A DNA stretch of 37,496 nucleotides. Source: Desulfuromonadales bacterium (lineage in GTDB: Bacteria; Desulfobacterota; Desulfuromonadia; Desulfuromonadales; Geopsychrobacteraceae). The notes beneath the pieces were generated by a model that did not search any database, was not told the origin of the DNA, and saw only the letters and a list, made by a program, of their open reading frames with translations. The stretch's first letter is position 1, and every line of letters begins with the position of its first letter. Shown in pieces: positions 8,865 to 16,627 of this stretch. The stretch lies in assembly GCA_019429255.1 (NCBI GenBank), contig JAHYIY010000024.1, positions 1-37,496 of the forward strand, given 5' to 3'. A program made the position numbers and the translations under genes.

Positions 8865-8890
8865 AGAAACTCCTTGGTTAAATAAACTGT

Positions 8891-8946
8891 CCCGCCGCAC
8901 GCAGCGAGGCCGTTGAATTGAGAAGACAGAATTTAGAATCCAGAAG
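8891..8946 (-). repeat. Dispersed leader element, copy A (GC-rich hairpin plus heptad repeats), upstream of gltX
   Basis: A GC-rich block CCCGCCGCACGCAGCGAGGC (8891-8910) is followed by a degenerate 7-nt tandem. Read on the minus strand the heptads are TCTGGAT, TCTAAAT, TCTGTCT, TCTCAAT. Copy B at 17698-17756 has the same order and similar sequence, and it also lies just upstream of a start codon (oleA). A further heptad-like scrap (TTCAGAATCCGGAG) occurs at 8979-8992. Confidence 0.6.
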
Positions 8947-8993
8947 AAAATCCAGGGCATCATCTTGACGATAATGACTTCAGAATCCGGAGC

Positions 8994-9797
8994 TTAATCT
9001 ATTAAAAGTCCAGCATACCCCACAACCCGACTGTTATCGCCACTTTTTTCACCGGAATGGCTGTAACGTACCAGGTCACAGTTTTGTGCGCCCAGGGCTT
9101 TGGCCGCTTCCATCACGGCAACAACAGCAAAAACGCCACACATGCTGATTTGTTGCTCAGCAACCACCCGATACAGCCGCTGAGGATCAAAAGATGTCAT
9201 GGCATCGATAGCTAGAGAATCGAGTCGGACATTCTCTGCAGCCGGTAAAAAATGATTCATATCACTGCTGGCAACCAGCAGCACCGACTGATTCCAGGTT
9301 TTCAGTGCCCGAGCAATTCCGGCGCCCAAATCACAGAGCCGGGAAAAGTCAGAATGCTTTAAGGTGACAGGAACAATCTCCAGTTGTGGTTGTACATGTT
9401 GCAGAAACGGCAGCAGCACTTCAAGGGAATGTTCCTGCTGATGGGCACGGTCATCCAGCACCAACTGCGGTATTTCAACAAGCAGATGTGCGCGTAAATC
9501 TGCCGCAACAGTGACGTCCCCCAGGGGGGTCGCCCAGGCATCGACAGCGCTGACAGCCATTTGCTCTCCCCTGCCATGATGATTGGGGCCGAGCAGAATG
9601 ACTTGCTGCGGTACCTTGATGCGGGAAATCACCGCGCCGGCCACATCACCCGAATACACATAACCGGCATGGGGCAGCACTACCGCCGTTGCTATCTGTT
9701 GCTGCTCCACAGTTGCGATAAAAGATGTCAACTGACGGGTCAGTTCAATGGCACTGGCGGGATAAAAGAGTCCGGCGACAACAGGCTGACGAATCAT
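8994..9797 (-). CDS. Memo-family protein (AmmeMemoRadiSam system protein B)
   Basis: This 267-residue protein of the Memo superfamily adopts a fold related to extradiol dioxygenases. The expected metal-site residues are present: His43 in LPHAGY, His73/His74 in GPNHHG, and Cys220 in MCGVF, together with the conserved SSDMNHF (177-183). In many bacteria and archaea a Memo protein is encoded with an AMMECR1 protein and a radical SAM enzyme. Neither partner is within this window. The ATG at 9797 is preceded by GGAGGA; an in-frame start six codons upstream has no such support. The biochemical role of the family is not settled. Confidence 0.85.
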   Translation of the reverse strand: MIRQPVVAGLFYPASAIELTRQLTSFIATVEQQQIATAVVLPHAGYVYSGDVAGAVISRIKVPQQVILLGPNHHGRGEQMAVSAVDAWATPLGDVTVAADLRAHLLVEIPQLVLDDRAHQQEHSLEVLLPFLQHVQPQLEIVPVTLKHSDFSRLCDLGAGIARALKTWNQSVLLVASSDMNHFLPAAENVRLDSLAIDAMTSFDPQRLYRVVAEQQISMCGVFAVVAVMEAAKALGAQNCDLVRYSHSGEKSGDNSRVVGYAGLLID

Positions 9798-9823
9798 GGC
9801 TCCTCCTGTGAACAAATATCCGG

Positions 9824-10642
9824 CTAAAGGTTGAATACGATTTTAACCCCGATCGACAACAGCACCACGGCAAAAATCCGAATCAGTCTGGTCTGACTGG
9901 TTCTACCGGCAAAGCGCACGCCCAGGCGCGCACAGATCATGGTCACCGGCGCCACCAGGAGAACCACCAGCCAGTTAACGTAACCGAGAGAATAAGGAGC
10001 AACAAGCGGCTGTTGCAATCCATGCCAGATATAGCCTGTCACCGCTGCCAAAGATGACACGACAATCAGGGCACTTGAATTGCCAACTGCCAGGCGCATC
10101 GGCAGATGCAATAGCAGCAGCAGCAAGGGAACAGTGATTACCCCGCCACCGATACCAAAAAAAGCCGAAAAAGACCCACCGATAAAGCCAACCGCAACAA
10201 ACTGCCGGGGGCGCGCGCAATCAATAGATTCCGGTGGCAGATAAGGCTGCTTGAAAAAAAGCAGACGCACGCTGATGACAATCTGTAACAGACCAAAACA
10301 GATTTTGAGGATACTGCCGGACACCAGTGCCGCGACGGTGGCGCCGAGCAAACCGCCAATGATGCCACCTAGCGCAAGATAAAGGACCATCTCACCATGG
10401 ATGTTACCACGTTTGCGATGCCCGAGGGTGCTGATGACAGCGGTTGGCAGAATGATCGCAAGGCTGGTACCAAATGCCGTGTGGACAACCAGTTCCGGTG
10501 GTAATCCGGCCAGCGGAAACAGCCATAAAAACAGTGGCACCAGAACAACCCCGCCACCAATTCCCAGCAAGCCGGCAAGAAAACCGGCGATCACACCGAA
10601 GGTGATGGTCAGGATAATGATCTGGGGAGTAAGGAGTTCCAT
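9824..10642 (-). CDS. TauE/SafE-family membrane permease
   Basis: This 272-residue polytopic inner-membrane protein belongs to the TauE/SafE (sulfite/organosulfur anion exporter, DUF81) family. The paired glycine-rich repeats that mark the family are both visible: FLAGLLGIGGGVVLVP near the N-terminus and FSAFFGIGGGVITVP in the second half. About eight hydrophobic segments can be traced. I placed the start at the ATG at 10642 because upstream codons run through the tRNA-Cys gene and its terminator. The substrate is unknown; sulfite, sulfoacetate or another anion would fit. The gene is immediately upstream of the Memo gene (26-bp gap), so the two may be cotranscribed. Confidence 0.88.
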   Translation of the reverse strand: MELLTPQIIILTITFGVIAGFLAGLLGIGGGVVLVPLFLWLFPLAGLPPELVVHTAFGTSLAIILPTAVISTLGHRKRGNIHGEMVLYLALGGIIGGLLGATVAALVSGSILKICFGLLQIVISVRLLFFKQPYLPPESIDCARPRQFVAVGFIGGSFSAFFGIGGGVITVPLLLLLLHLPMRLAVGNSSALIVVSSLAAVTGYIWHGLQQPLVAPYSLGYVNWLVVLLVAPVTMICARLGVRFAGRTSQTRLIRIFAVVLLSIGVKIVFNL

Positions 10643-10654
10643 GGAGAATGATCT

Positions 10655-10690
10655 AAAAAAAAGTGCCAGCCGTAAAAAAGGCTGGCACTT
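10655..10690 (-). terminator. Intrinsic terminator of tRNA-Cys
   Basis: An 11-bp perfect stem AAGTGCCAGCC/GGCTGGCACTT encloses an 8-nt loop. On the minus strand a run of at least six T (10655-10660) follows. It starts ten bases past the CCA end of tRNA-Cys and ends only 12 bases before the permease start codon. Confidence 0.9.
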
Positions 10691-10699
10691 CTGGATTAT

Positions 10700-10773
10700 T
10701 GGAGGCCCCGAGCAGATTCGAACTGCTGATAAAGGTGTTGCAGACCTCTGCCTTACCACTTGGCGACGGGGCC
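10700..10773 (-). tRNA. tRNA-Cys (anticodon GCA)
   Basis: This 74-nt cloverleaf can be folded by eye. The acceptor is GGCCCCG/CGGGGCC, the D-arm GCC/GGC, and the anticodon stem GAGGT/ACCTT has loop CTGCAAC, giving GCA. The variable loop is TATC and the T-arm AGCAG/CTGCT has loop TTCGAAT. Discriminator T and an encoded CCA complete it. A strong terminator follows at 10655-10690. Confidence 0.96.
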
Positions 10774-10876
10774 GATATGTGCCGATCCGGCGTGCAGATT
10801 GAAGTACCAAATAGACCGTGGAGTGTCAAGGAGAAAATCCTTCCGTTTAAAACAAGGTAGTCGAAGATGAAACATA

Positions 10877-12256
10877 TCAACGAACTGTTTGCGCATCCTG
10901 ATGCGCCGTTTCAGGCCAGCGCACACGATAGATCGCTTGGGTTTTTTCGTCACTGATATACAGATCACCCTGATCTGACACAGCCAAAGCAATCGGCGCC
11001 CCCCACACAGTATTCCAACCACGGAGAAAATCGCTTGAGTTACCAATGATTGCTCCCTGCTGATAAGAAAAACGAATAATTTTTGGGCCGGAAAGTGATA
11101 AACGATAACCGCTGCCACTGCATAATATATAGATACTGTTCTGATACTCCACAGGGGCCATTAATCGGTTACCGAAAGCTAAGCCCATGGGTTGGCACAA
11201 AGGAGGCAGATCAACTGTTGCCGGCACGCTATCATGGCATAATTGTGCTGAGCCTAATTGTGGATCGGGAGTCTGTTGGCCATAGCAATAAGGCCAGCCA
11301 TAATGCTCGCCCTCACTGATGCGATTCAACTCATCCGCTGGCGGGATTCGTCCCTGCAATACACGACTGATGTCGGTTCCCCATAACAAGCCAGTATCAG
11401 GAGCAACAGCCAGCCCCAGGCTGTTCCGCAAACCACGAGCCAATTCACGCGTAGCTCCGGTATCGGGATCAATCCGCATAATGGTCCCCCGTCGCTGATC
11501 CTCCTCCTCGCAAGCATTACAGCGTGAACCAATAGAAAGAAAAAGAAATCCATCAATGTCACTGGTCAACGCGCGCATCCAGTGACCACCATCATCCGGC
11601 AAACCATCAAGCAGGATCCTTTCTGCATCGACCTGCAGATCCTGATTGTGATCGAACAGCTCAATCACCTGATACGGCTCAGCAACAAATAACCGACCAT
11701 TGCCGGCGGCCAAACCGAAAGGACGATCCAGACCGGAATGATAGAGAATGGGCCTATCCGTGGGGTGCGCACTGCTGATCTGATCAATTAAATAGATCGC
11801 ACCAAGATCAGACAAGGTCACGTACAAGCGGTTATCAACGATCAGCATCTGTCGGCCCGGTGACGGCAAACGGGCAATCAGTTGGATAATTACAGGGGCT
11901 GTACTTTCCAGAAACCTTTCAGTCATGAATTCGGACAGTTGATCAGCAACAGGAACCTCAATGCTGATCAGATAAGGATCGGGGCTGGTTGTTTTTTGGG
12001 CAGTGAGGCGCGGCATATGCTGGGGGAAAAACTGATTAAGCAACGCCAGAGAGGCTAAAGCGGTTATCGCCAGAGTCAATACGGTCGCGCGGATATTGGT
12101 GAGTTTGAGCAGCAACCCCATTCCGGCGCCAAGCAGAAAGACCGGCAGTAACAGATAGAGTGATGAACGCCCATATTGACCGGTCACCAGAAAGGCACTG
12201 AGCCAGCCCGCAAGAAGAATGATGGCAACGGTTAATCTTTGAACCTGTTTTTTCAT
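10877..12256 (-). CDS. Membrane-anchored glucose/sorbosone dehydrogenase-like beta-propeller protein
   Basis: This 459-residue protein has three predicted N-terminal transmembrane helices (about 8-26, 31-51, 57-77). A six-bladed-propeller domain of the PQQ-dependent soluble glucose/sorbosone dehydrogenase family follows. Supporting segments are GLDRPFGLAAGNGRLFVAEP, GHWMRALTSDIDGFLFLSIG, GTIMRIDPDTG, RGLRNSLGLAVAP and EGEHYGWPYCYG. The propeller would face the periplasm. Oxidation of a sugar or other alcohol with PQQ is the family role; no PQQ genes are visible here and the true substrate is unknown. It lies downstream of the ole/PPTase operon on the same strand (106-bp gap). Nothing shows that it takes part in hydrocarbon synthesis. 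Confidence 0.8.
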   Translation of the reverse strand: MKKQVQRLTVAIILLAGWLSAFLVTGQYGRSSLYLLLPVFLLGAGMGLLLKLTNIRATVLTLAITALASLALLNQFFPQHMPRLTAQKTTSPDPYLISIEVPVADQLSEFMTERFLESTAPVIIQLIARLPSPGRQMLIVDNRLYVTLSDLGAIYLIDQISSAHPTDRPILYHSGLDRPFGLAAGNGRLFVAEPYQVIELFDHNQDLQVDAERILLDGLPDDGGHWMRALTSDIDGFLFLSIGSRCNACEEEDQRRGTIMRIDPDTGATRELARGLRNSLGLAVAPDTGLLWGTDISRVLQGRIPPADELNRISEGEHYGWPYCYGQQTPDPQLGSAQLCHDSVPATVDLPPLCQPMGLAFGNRLMAPVEYQNSIYILCSGSGYRLSLSGPKIIRFSYQQGAIIGNSSDFLRGWNTVWGAPIALAVSDQGDLYISDEKTQAIYRVRWPETAHQDAQTVR

Positions 12257-12362
12257 CTCAAACTCATCTGGATGAGGTGTACCAACGCGTCAAGGTTATC
12301 ATAAAAACGGGGTATCTGTTCAGCAGCGGGTCGGGAATCCTATGGCAAGGGATGCTTTTCGT

Positions 12363-13055
12363 CTATTGATCTTCTCCAAACCAACAATGGTATCTACTGA
12401 TCTTGTGGACATCAGTATCAGCCGCAAGGGCAGCAAGATATTTTTTTGCAACAGGGAAAAGATGCAAAAAGCCAGGAGAATAAGATGATCTCAAATCACT
12501 GAGCCCAACCCCGATCATTTTTAACCTGGCCTCTTTAGCCGTCCACAAGCGATAAAACCCACGCCGTTGGCGGGCAGCAGAATAATCAGCAAACAATCTC
12601 TTCTCAGCGTCATCAAAAGCATAGTCACCAAGCTGCTCCAGATGGTTCCGGTTGATAACCCCTTCGACATCAACGCCGACGTCAGAACCTGCTGTTACAG
12701 CAAGGGTTGCCCAGTCACCCGAGTGAGACAGATTAAACTTGATATCTGACTGATGTTTCTCATTGAGGGAAGGTTTCCCCTGCTCACTGTAGGCAAGCAC
12801 AATGGACGCAGGTGAACACTGCAGATAACCGGCAAGAATCCGTCGCAACCCGTAGCGGGCGGCAACAAATTTGATTTGCTGCTGCCATCTTATAAAGCGC
12901 TCAGCGCGGCTAATCTCATCGGCAGACAGGCATTGGCGCAGGCCGCCGGCAGCTGTGGCTGAAATATCGATACGAAAGCGCCACAGATGCAGTTCATGGG
13001 GATCAAGCTGAAGATTTTCCGGAGCTATCTGCCAGCGGGAAATGTCAGGCTTCAC
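12363..13055 (-). CDS. 4'-phosphopantetheinyl transferase, Sfp type (likely PfaE role)
   Basis: This 230-residue enzyme moves the phosphopantetheine arm of CoA onto acyl carrier protein serines. The signature motifs are GVDVEG (Mg-binding Asp129 and Glu131), NLSHSG (108-113) and WTAKEARLK (171-179). The N-terminal LHLWRF strand is also typical. I chose the GTG at 13055, which overlaps the oleD stop and has AAGGG eight bases upstream. The longest reading frame starts 135 bases earlier inside oleD and lacks family resemblance there. It is the last gene of the ole operon. No other PPTase is in the window, and the three PfaA ACPs need one, so this is probably the activator of the Pfa synthase. 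Confidence 0.9.
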   Translation of the reverse strand: MKPDISRWQIAPENLQLDPHELHLWRFRIDISATAAGGLRQCLSADEISRAERFIRWQQQIKFVAARYGLRRILAGYLQCSPASIVLAYSEQGKPSLNEKHQSDIKFNLSHSGDWATLAVTAGSDVGVDVEGVINRNHLEQLGDYAFDDAEKRLFADYSAARQRRGFYRLWTAKEARLKMIGVGLSDLRSSYSPGFLHLFPVAKKYLAALAADTDVHKISRYHCWFGEDQ

Positions 13056-14046
13056 GCAAATGCCCTTGTTGCAGCCAGGATTCCAAACGCTGTAGACCTT
13101 GTTCAACACTGATTTCCGGACAGTAGCCAAAATCATTTTTTGCTGCTGATAGATCGAACCAGTGCGCAGTTGCCAGCTCTTTGGCAACAAAGCGGGTCAT
13201 AGGTGGTTCACCGGGCAAATTGAAAGAACGATAAATCAACTCAAGGATTGCTCCGGCAGCATAAGCCAGCCGGGGGGAAATGGTGCGTGTCACCGGAGGA
13301 AGATTACCGGCGGCGAGGATGCGGTTGATCAGATCCCATAAGGGCAGGGGTTCGTTATTGGCGATAAAGTAGGCCTTGCCGGCAACCGCAGACCCGGGTG
13401 ACAGGGCCGCTGCCGCCTGCAGATGAGAACGGGCGGCGTTAGTAATATAGACGCTATCAACCAGCTTACTGCCCGCCCCAACTTTGCGCAACTGTCCCTT
13501 ACTCCCACGTTCAAGAATCCGGGGGACCAGATGATTGTCTCCCGGCCCCCAGATCAGATGAGGGCGCAGTGCTACTGTTGCCAACTGCTCGTCGTTGGCA
13601 GCCAGCACCAGCTGCTCGGCCAGGGCCTTGGTTTGCGGGTAAAAGGCGTGAAATTTATCAGGATAAGGAACCGTTTCATCAACCCCTTCCATATCGTTAC
13701 CATCAAAAACAACACTCGGCGAGCTGGTATAGACCAACCGCAGCACACCGGCCTGGCGACAGGCAGTGATGACGTTCTGCGTGCCGCTGACATTGCTGCG
13801 GTAAAAATCCTCGTAGCGGCCCCAGACACCGGCCTTGGCCGCAACATGATAGACCAGATCACAACCGCTGACCGCCTGATCAACAAGAACCTGGTCAGTC
13901 AAATCGCCAATAAACTGTTCGACCCCGATGTCCTCCAGTGCCTCTGAGGGATGCCGCGCCAAAGAGCGTACCTGTTCACCCTGTTCCCTCAACAGGCGGA
14001 CAATAGCACCACCAAGAAAGCCGCGGCCACCGGTGACCAATATCAT
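13045..14046 (-). CDS. oleD: OleD, NAD(P)H-dependent 2-alkyl-3-ketoalkanoic acid reductase
   Basis: This 333-residue short-chain dehydrogenase is of the extended/3-beta-HSD type. The nucleotide-binding glycine motif TGGRGFLGG is at residues 5-13, and the catalytic YxxxK is Y136-K140 (YPQTK), with Ser109/Ser111 in TSSPSVVFDG as the likely third member. In olefin biosynthesis OleD reduces the OleA product (2-alkyl-3-keto acid) to the 2-alkyl-3-hydroxy acid. The ATG overlaps the oleC stop (ATGA), and the stop overlaps the PPTase start. The assignment rests on the family and on its place in a complete oleABCD set. Confidence 0.92.
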   Translation of the reverse strand: MILVTGGRGFLGGAIVRLLREQGEQVRSLARHPSEALEDIGVEQFIGDLTDQVLVDQAVSGCDLVYHVAAKAGVWGRYEDFYRSNVSGTQNVITACRQAGVLRLVYTSSPSVVFDGNDMEGVDETVPYPDKFHAFYPQTKALAEQLVLAANDEQLATVALRPHLIWGPGDNHLVPRILERGSKGQLRKVGAGSKLVDSVYITNAARSHLQAAAALSPGSAVAGKAYFIANNEPLPLWDLINRILAAGNLPPVTRTISPRLAYAAGAILELIYRSFNLPGEPPMTRFVAKELATAHWFDLSAAKNDFGYCPEISVEQGLQRLESWLQQGHLREA

Positions 14047-15710
14047 GATGTCTCCTGTTGCTGGGCCCAGACCGCCAATTTTTCGCGGAAAATTTTGGCG
14101 TTGTGGCGAATATCAACGGGAAAGGCAGGATGAATCAAAAAGCGTTCGATCCGAGCCGTATGCGTGAATCTGGCGGCGATGGCGCGCAGATCGTCAATAA
14201 TCTGCTGGTGCTGGGCGCGAGGGATTCCGGATTCGAGTTCAACACAGATAAGCGGCACCGTCTTGTCGTCAATTTTTACACCAACCAGAGCGGTGCGAAA
14301 CACCTGCGGATGGGTATTGAAAACCCCTTCGCAGGGGATGGTAAACAGGGTCTCTTGAGTACTAATGACGCGGTGGCTCTTGCGCCCACAGAACCAGATT
14401 CGCCCCATATCGTCACGGTAACCAAGGTCGCCCATGCGGTGAAAAAACCGCTGGTTGATGGGATCGGCAATCTTCGCCAACCGGGTTGATTCTGCCTGGT
14501 TGAAGTAGGAACGGGTCACCTGTTGACCGGTAACGATAATTTCGCCAATCTGGTCGACAGCAAGTAATAATTTGCTGTCAAACTGATCTATCACCTCATC
14601 ACTGATGGGAATGATAGCAACCTCAACCCCCGGAACCGGTCGGCCAACGCACACCCCGCGCCCCTGATCAGTTCGCTGGCGGGTCTGCTCAAGAATGGTC
14701 GCACTATCAATCGAACAGACCGGCAGGGCTTCGGTAGCCCCATAAGGGGTAAAGATACGCACATTCTCAGGCAGCAAATGGCTGAACTGCTCCAACGTCG
14801 TCGCGGCTACCGGGGCGCCGGCTGAGATCACTCGCTTAAGGGTCGGCAAGCTGATTCCATGTTGGTTACCATACAACGCCACCCGGCGGATCAAGGCCGG
14901 CGAACCGAACATGGTTGTCACTTCAAAACGCTTGATGGCGCTGATGATCTTTTGTGGATCGACTTCTCCCGGGCGAGTGAAATCCATCTGCGGAATCACT
15001 GCCGTCATCCCCAGGGCCGGCGCGAACAGGGCAAAAAGAGGAAAAGTCGGCAGATCAATTTCTCCGGGTTGAATCTGGTAGATATTTTTAAGGGCTTGTA
15101 CCTGGGCAATAAAATTCTGATGGGTATAAACCACCCCTTTGGGGACACCGGTGCTACCGCTGGTGAAAAGAATAGCGGCGGTCTCATCAGGTTCGGGGTC
15201 AATCGGTGGGCATGTCACCTGCTCGTCTGTTGTGGCAAGGAGGTTTGGCAGGGAATATTCATCAAACCATAAGCGTGGGCCGGTGGTCAGCCGCACGGCC
15301 AGGGTGCGCCGTGCCCAACCCAACAGGCGCCGCGCCAAATGGGCCTTGGGGATACCGATAAAGGCTGTTGGTTGCGCTTCTTCCAGGCAGGTTTTCAGAT
15401 TTTTTGTCCCCATGCCGGGATCAACCAGCACCGGCACAGCTCCGACCTTGAACAAGGCGAAGGTCAGGGCAAAAAATTCCAGACCAGGAGGCACCATCAG
15501 CACCGTTCGAACGCCGCGACCAATGCCCAGGTTAATCAAAACCGCTGCGATACAATTACTCTGACGCTCAAGCTCGGCGTAGGTATAGCTGGCATATTTC
15601 TGCTGCAGCGTGAAGCGTCCGACGGGGCAATAAACGGCAACCGTGTCCGGCTGGCGGCCGGCCATCGCGGGCAGGTAGGCGGCGATATTACCGAAGGGTT
15701 CAGAAATCAT
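14043..15710 (-). CDS. oleC: OleC, AMP-dependent beta-lactone synthetase
   Basis: This 555-residue member of the ANL adenylate-forming superfamily shows the ATP loop at 182-192 (FTSGSTGVPKG), the A5 motif TPYGATEALP at 321-330, GDLGYRD at 427-433 and the hinge region GRKSHRV at 442-448. OleC adenylates the 2-alkyl-3-hydroxy acid and closes it to a cis-beta-lactone rather than making a CoA thioester. Its neighbours are oleB (ATGA overlap) and oleD (ATGA overlap). Without that context it would be called a generic acyl-CoA synthetase. Confidence 0.92.
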   Translation of the reverse strand: MISEPFGNIAAYLPAMAGRQPDTVAVYCPVGRFTLQQKYASYTYAELERQSNCIAAVLINLGIGRGVRTVLMVPPGLEFFALTFALFKVGAVPVLVDPGMGTKNLKTCLEEAQPTAFIGIPKAHLARRLLGWARRTLAVRLTTGPRLWFDEYSLPNLLATTDEQVTCPPIDPEPDETAAILFTSGSTGVPKGVVYTHQNFIAQVQALKNIYQIQPGEIDLPTFPLFALFAPALGMTAVIPQMDFTRPGEVDPQKIISAIKRFEVTTMFGSPALIRRVALYGNQHGISLPTLKRVISAGAPVAATTLEQFSHLLPENVRIFTPYGATEALPVCSIDSATILEQTRQRTDQGRGVCVGRPVPGVEVAIIPISDEVIDQFDSKLLLAVDQIGEIIVTGQQVTRSYFNQAESTRLAKIADPINQRFFHRMGDLGYRDDMGRIWFCGRKSHRVISTQETLFTIPCEGVFNTHPQVFRTALVGVKIDDKTVPLICVELESGIPRAQHQQIIDDLRAIAARFTHTARIERFLIHPAFPVDIRHNAKIFREKLAVWAQQQETS

Positions 15711-16627
15711 GATGTCTTGCGTTGTTTATCCAGTGGGTGTTGGCGCAGAAAATCACGGATGATCGGGATAACCTCTTCCGTAGCATCTTCCAGGAGGTAA
15801 TGACCGCAATCAGCAAAATGATGGACATCGGCCTGGGGAAAATGTTTTTCCCACTCACGCAAAAAATGCTGATCAAAAACAAAATCCTTTTCCCCCCAGA
15901 GAATACAGACCGGCACCTTGGCGAATTGTGTCAGACCTTGCTCGACTTCGCTCACCAGAGCATAGCTGGGGTCCTCAGGCTGCAGAGGGATGTCCTGAAC
16001 AAAACGCAAGGTTGCAATCCGGTGCTGCCAGTTATCGTAAGGGCTGCAATAAAACTGACGCAGTTCGGTGGGCATTGGATTGCGCTTGCAGCCGACCTTG
16101 GCCGCAGCACGGGCAAAGAGGTTGAAACCCTGCACCAGAAAGGCTCCAAACTGGGTGTCTCGACAGATTTTTAGCGCCAGTGGCAGTTTTTTACCGTCCG
16201 GCAGATGAAAAGCAGCGGTGTTCATCAGTACCAGTCGCGCCAGACGCTGCGGGTGGCGAATTGCCCAGGCCATGCCGATCATGCCCCCCCAGTCATGAAG
16301 AACCAGGGTTATTTTTTCCGGTAACTGCAGATGATCAATCAAGCGCTCAAGATCATCAACCCGCTGTTTGAGGCGATAATGATACAGGGAGTCGGCCGGC
16401 TTCATTGACAGTCCGCAGCCGATATGGTCAGGCACAATGACGCGATGACGCTTGCTCAGTTGGCGCGCCAGGTTGCGATAATAGAAAGACCAACTTGGAT
16501 TACCGTGGAGCATCACAACCGGATCGCCCTTGCCTTCGTCAAGATAATGATAAGCCAGGCCGTTCAGATCGAGAAAGTTGCTTTTAAAGGGGTATTCGGA
16601 TTTAAACAACGGAGAATCAATTACCAT
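15707..16627 (-). CDS. oleB: OleB, alpha/beta-hydrolase-fold beta-lactone decarboxylase
   Basis: This 306-residue protein of the haloalkane dehalogenase group has the oxyanion segment HGNPSWSFYYR (41-51) and a nucleophile elbow LHDWGG with Asp112 in place of Ser. The general acid/base region is WGEKDFVF (Asp248) and the catalytic His is His276 in FADCGHYLLE. OleB removes CO2 from the beta-lactone made by OleC, leaving the cis-olefin. It is a free-standing protein here, whereas some bacteria carry an oleB-oleC fusion. Its start overlaps the oleA stop by seven bases and its stop overlaps the oleC start. Confidence 0.93.
   Translation of the reverse strand: MVIDSPLFKSEYPFKSNFLDLNGLAYHYLDEGKGDPVVMLHGNPSWSFYYRNLARQLSKRHRVIVPDHIGCGLSMKPADSLYHYRLKQRVDDLERLIDHLQLPEKITLVLHDWGGMIGMAWAIRHPQRLARLVLMNTAAFHLPDGKKLPLALKICRDTQFGAFLVQGFNLFARAAAKVGCKRNPMPTELRQFYCSPYDNWQHRIATLRFVQDIPLQPEDPSYALVSEVEQGLTQFAKVPVCILWGEKDFVFDQHFLREWEKHFPQADVHHFADCGHYLLEDATEEVIPIIRDFLRQHPLDKQRKTS

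Noticed and set aside
9824-10810. Longer TauE/SafE frame starting at 10810
   Set aside because: The extension translates the tRNA-Cys gene and its terminator; the ATG at 10642 begins the first hydrophobic segment.
10877-12256. Including the sorbosone-dehydrogenase-like gene in the ole operon
   Set aside because: It is 106 bases past the PPTase, in contrast to the overlapping junctions within the operon, and it has no evident role in olefin synthesis.
12363-13190. Longer PPTase reading frame starting at 13190
   Set aside because: The extra 45 codons lie inside oleD and do not resemble the Sfp N-terminus. The GTG at 13055 has a ribosome-binding site and the usual stop/start overlap.
14043-15710. 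Reading oleC as an ordinary long-chain acyl-CoA synthetase
   Set aside because: The ANL motifs alone would allow it, but the overlapping oleA, oleB and oleD neighbours make beta-lactone synthetase far more likely.
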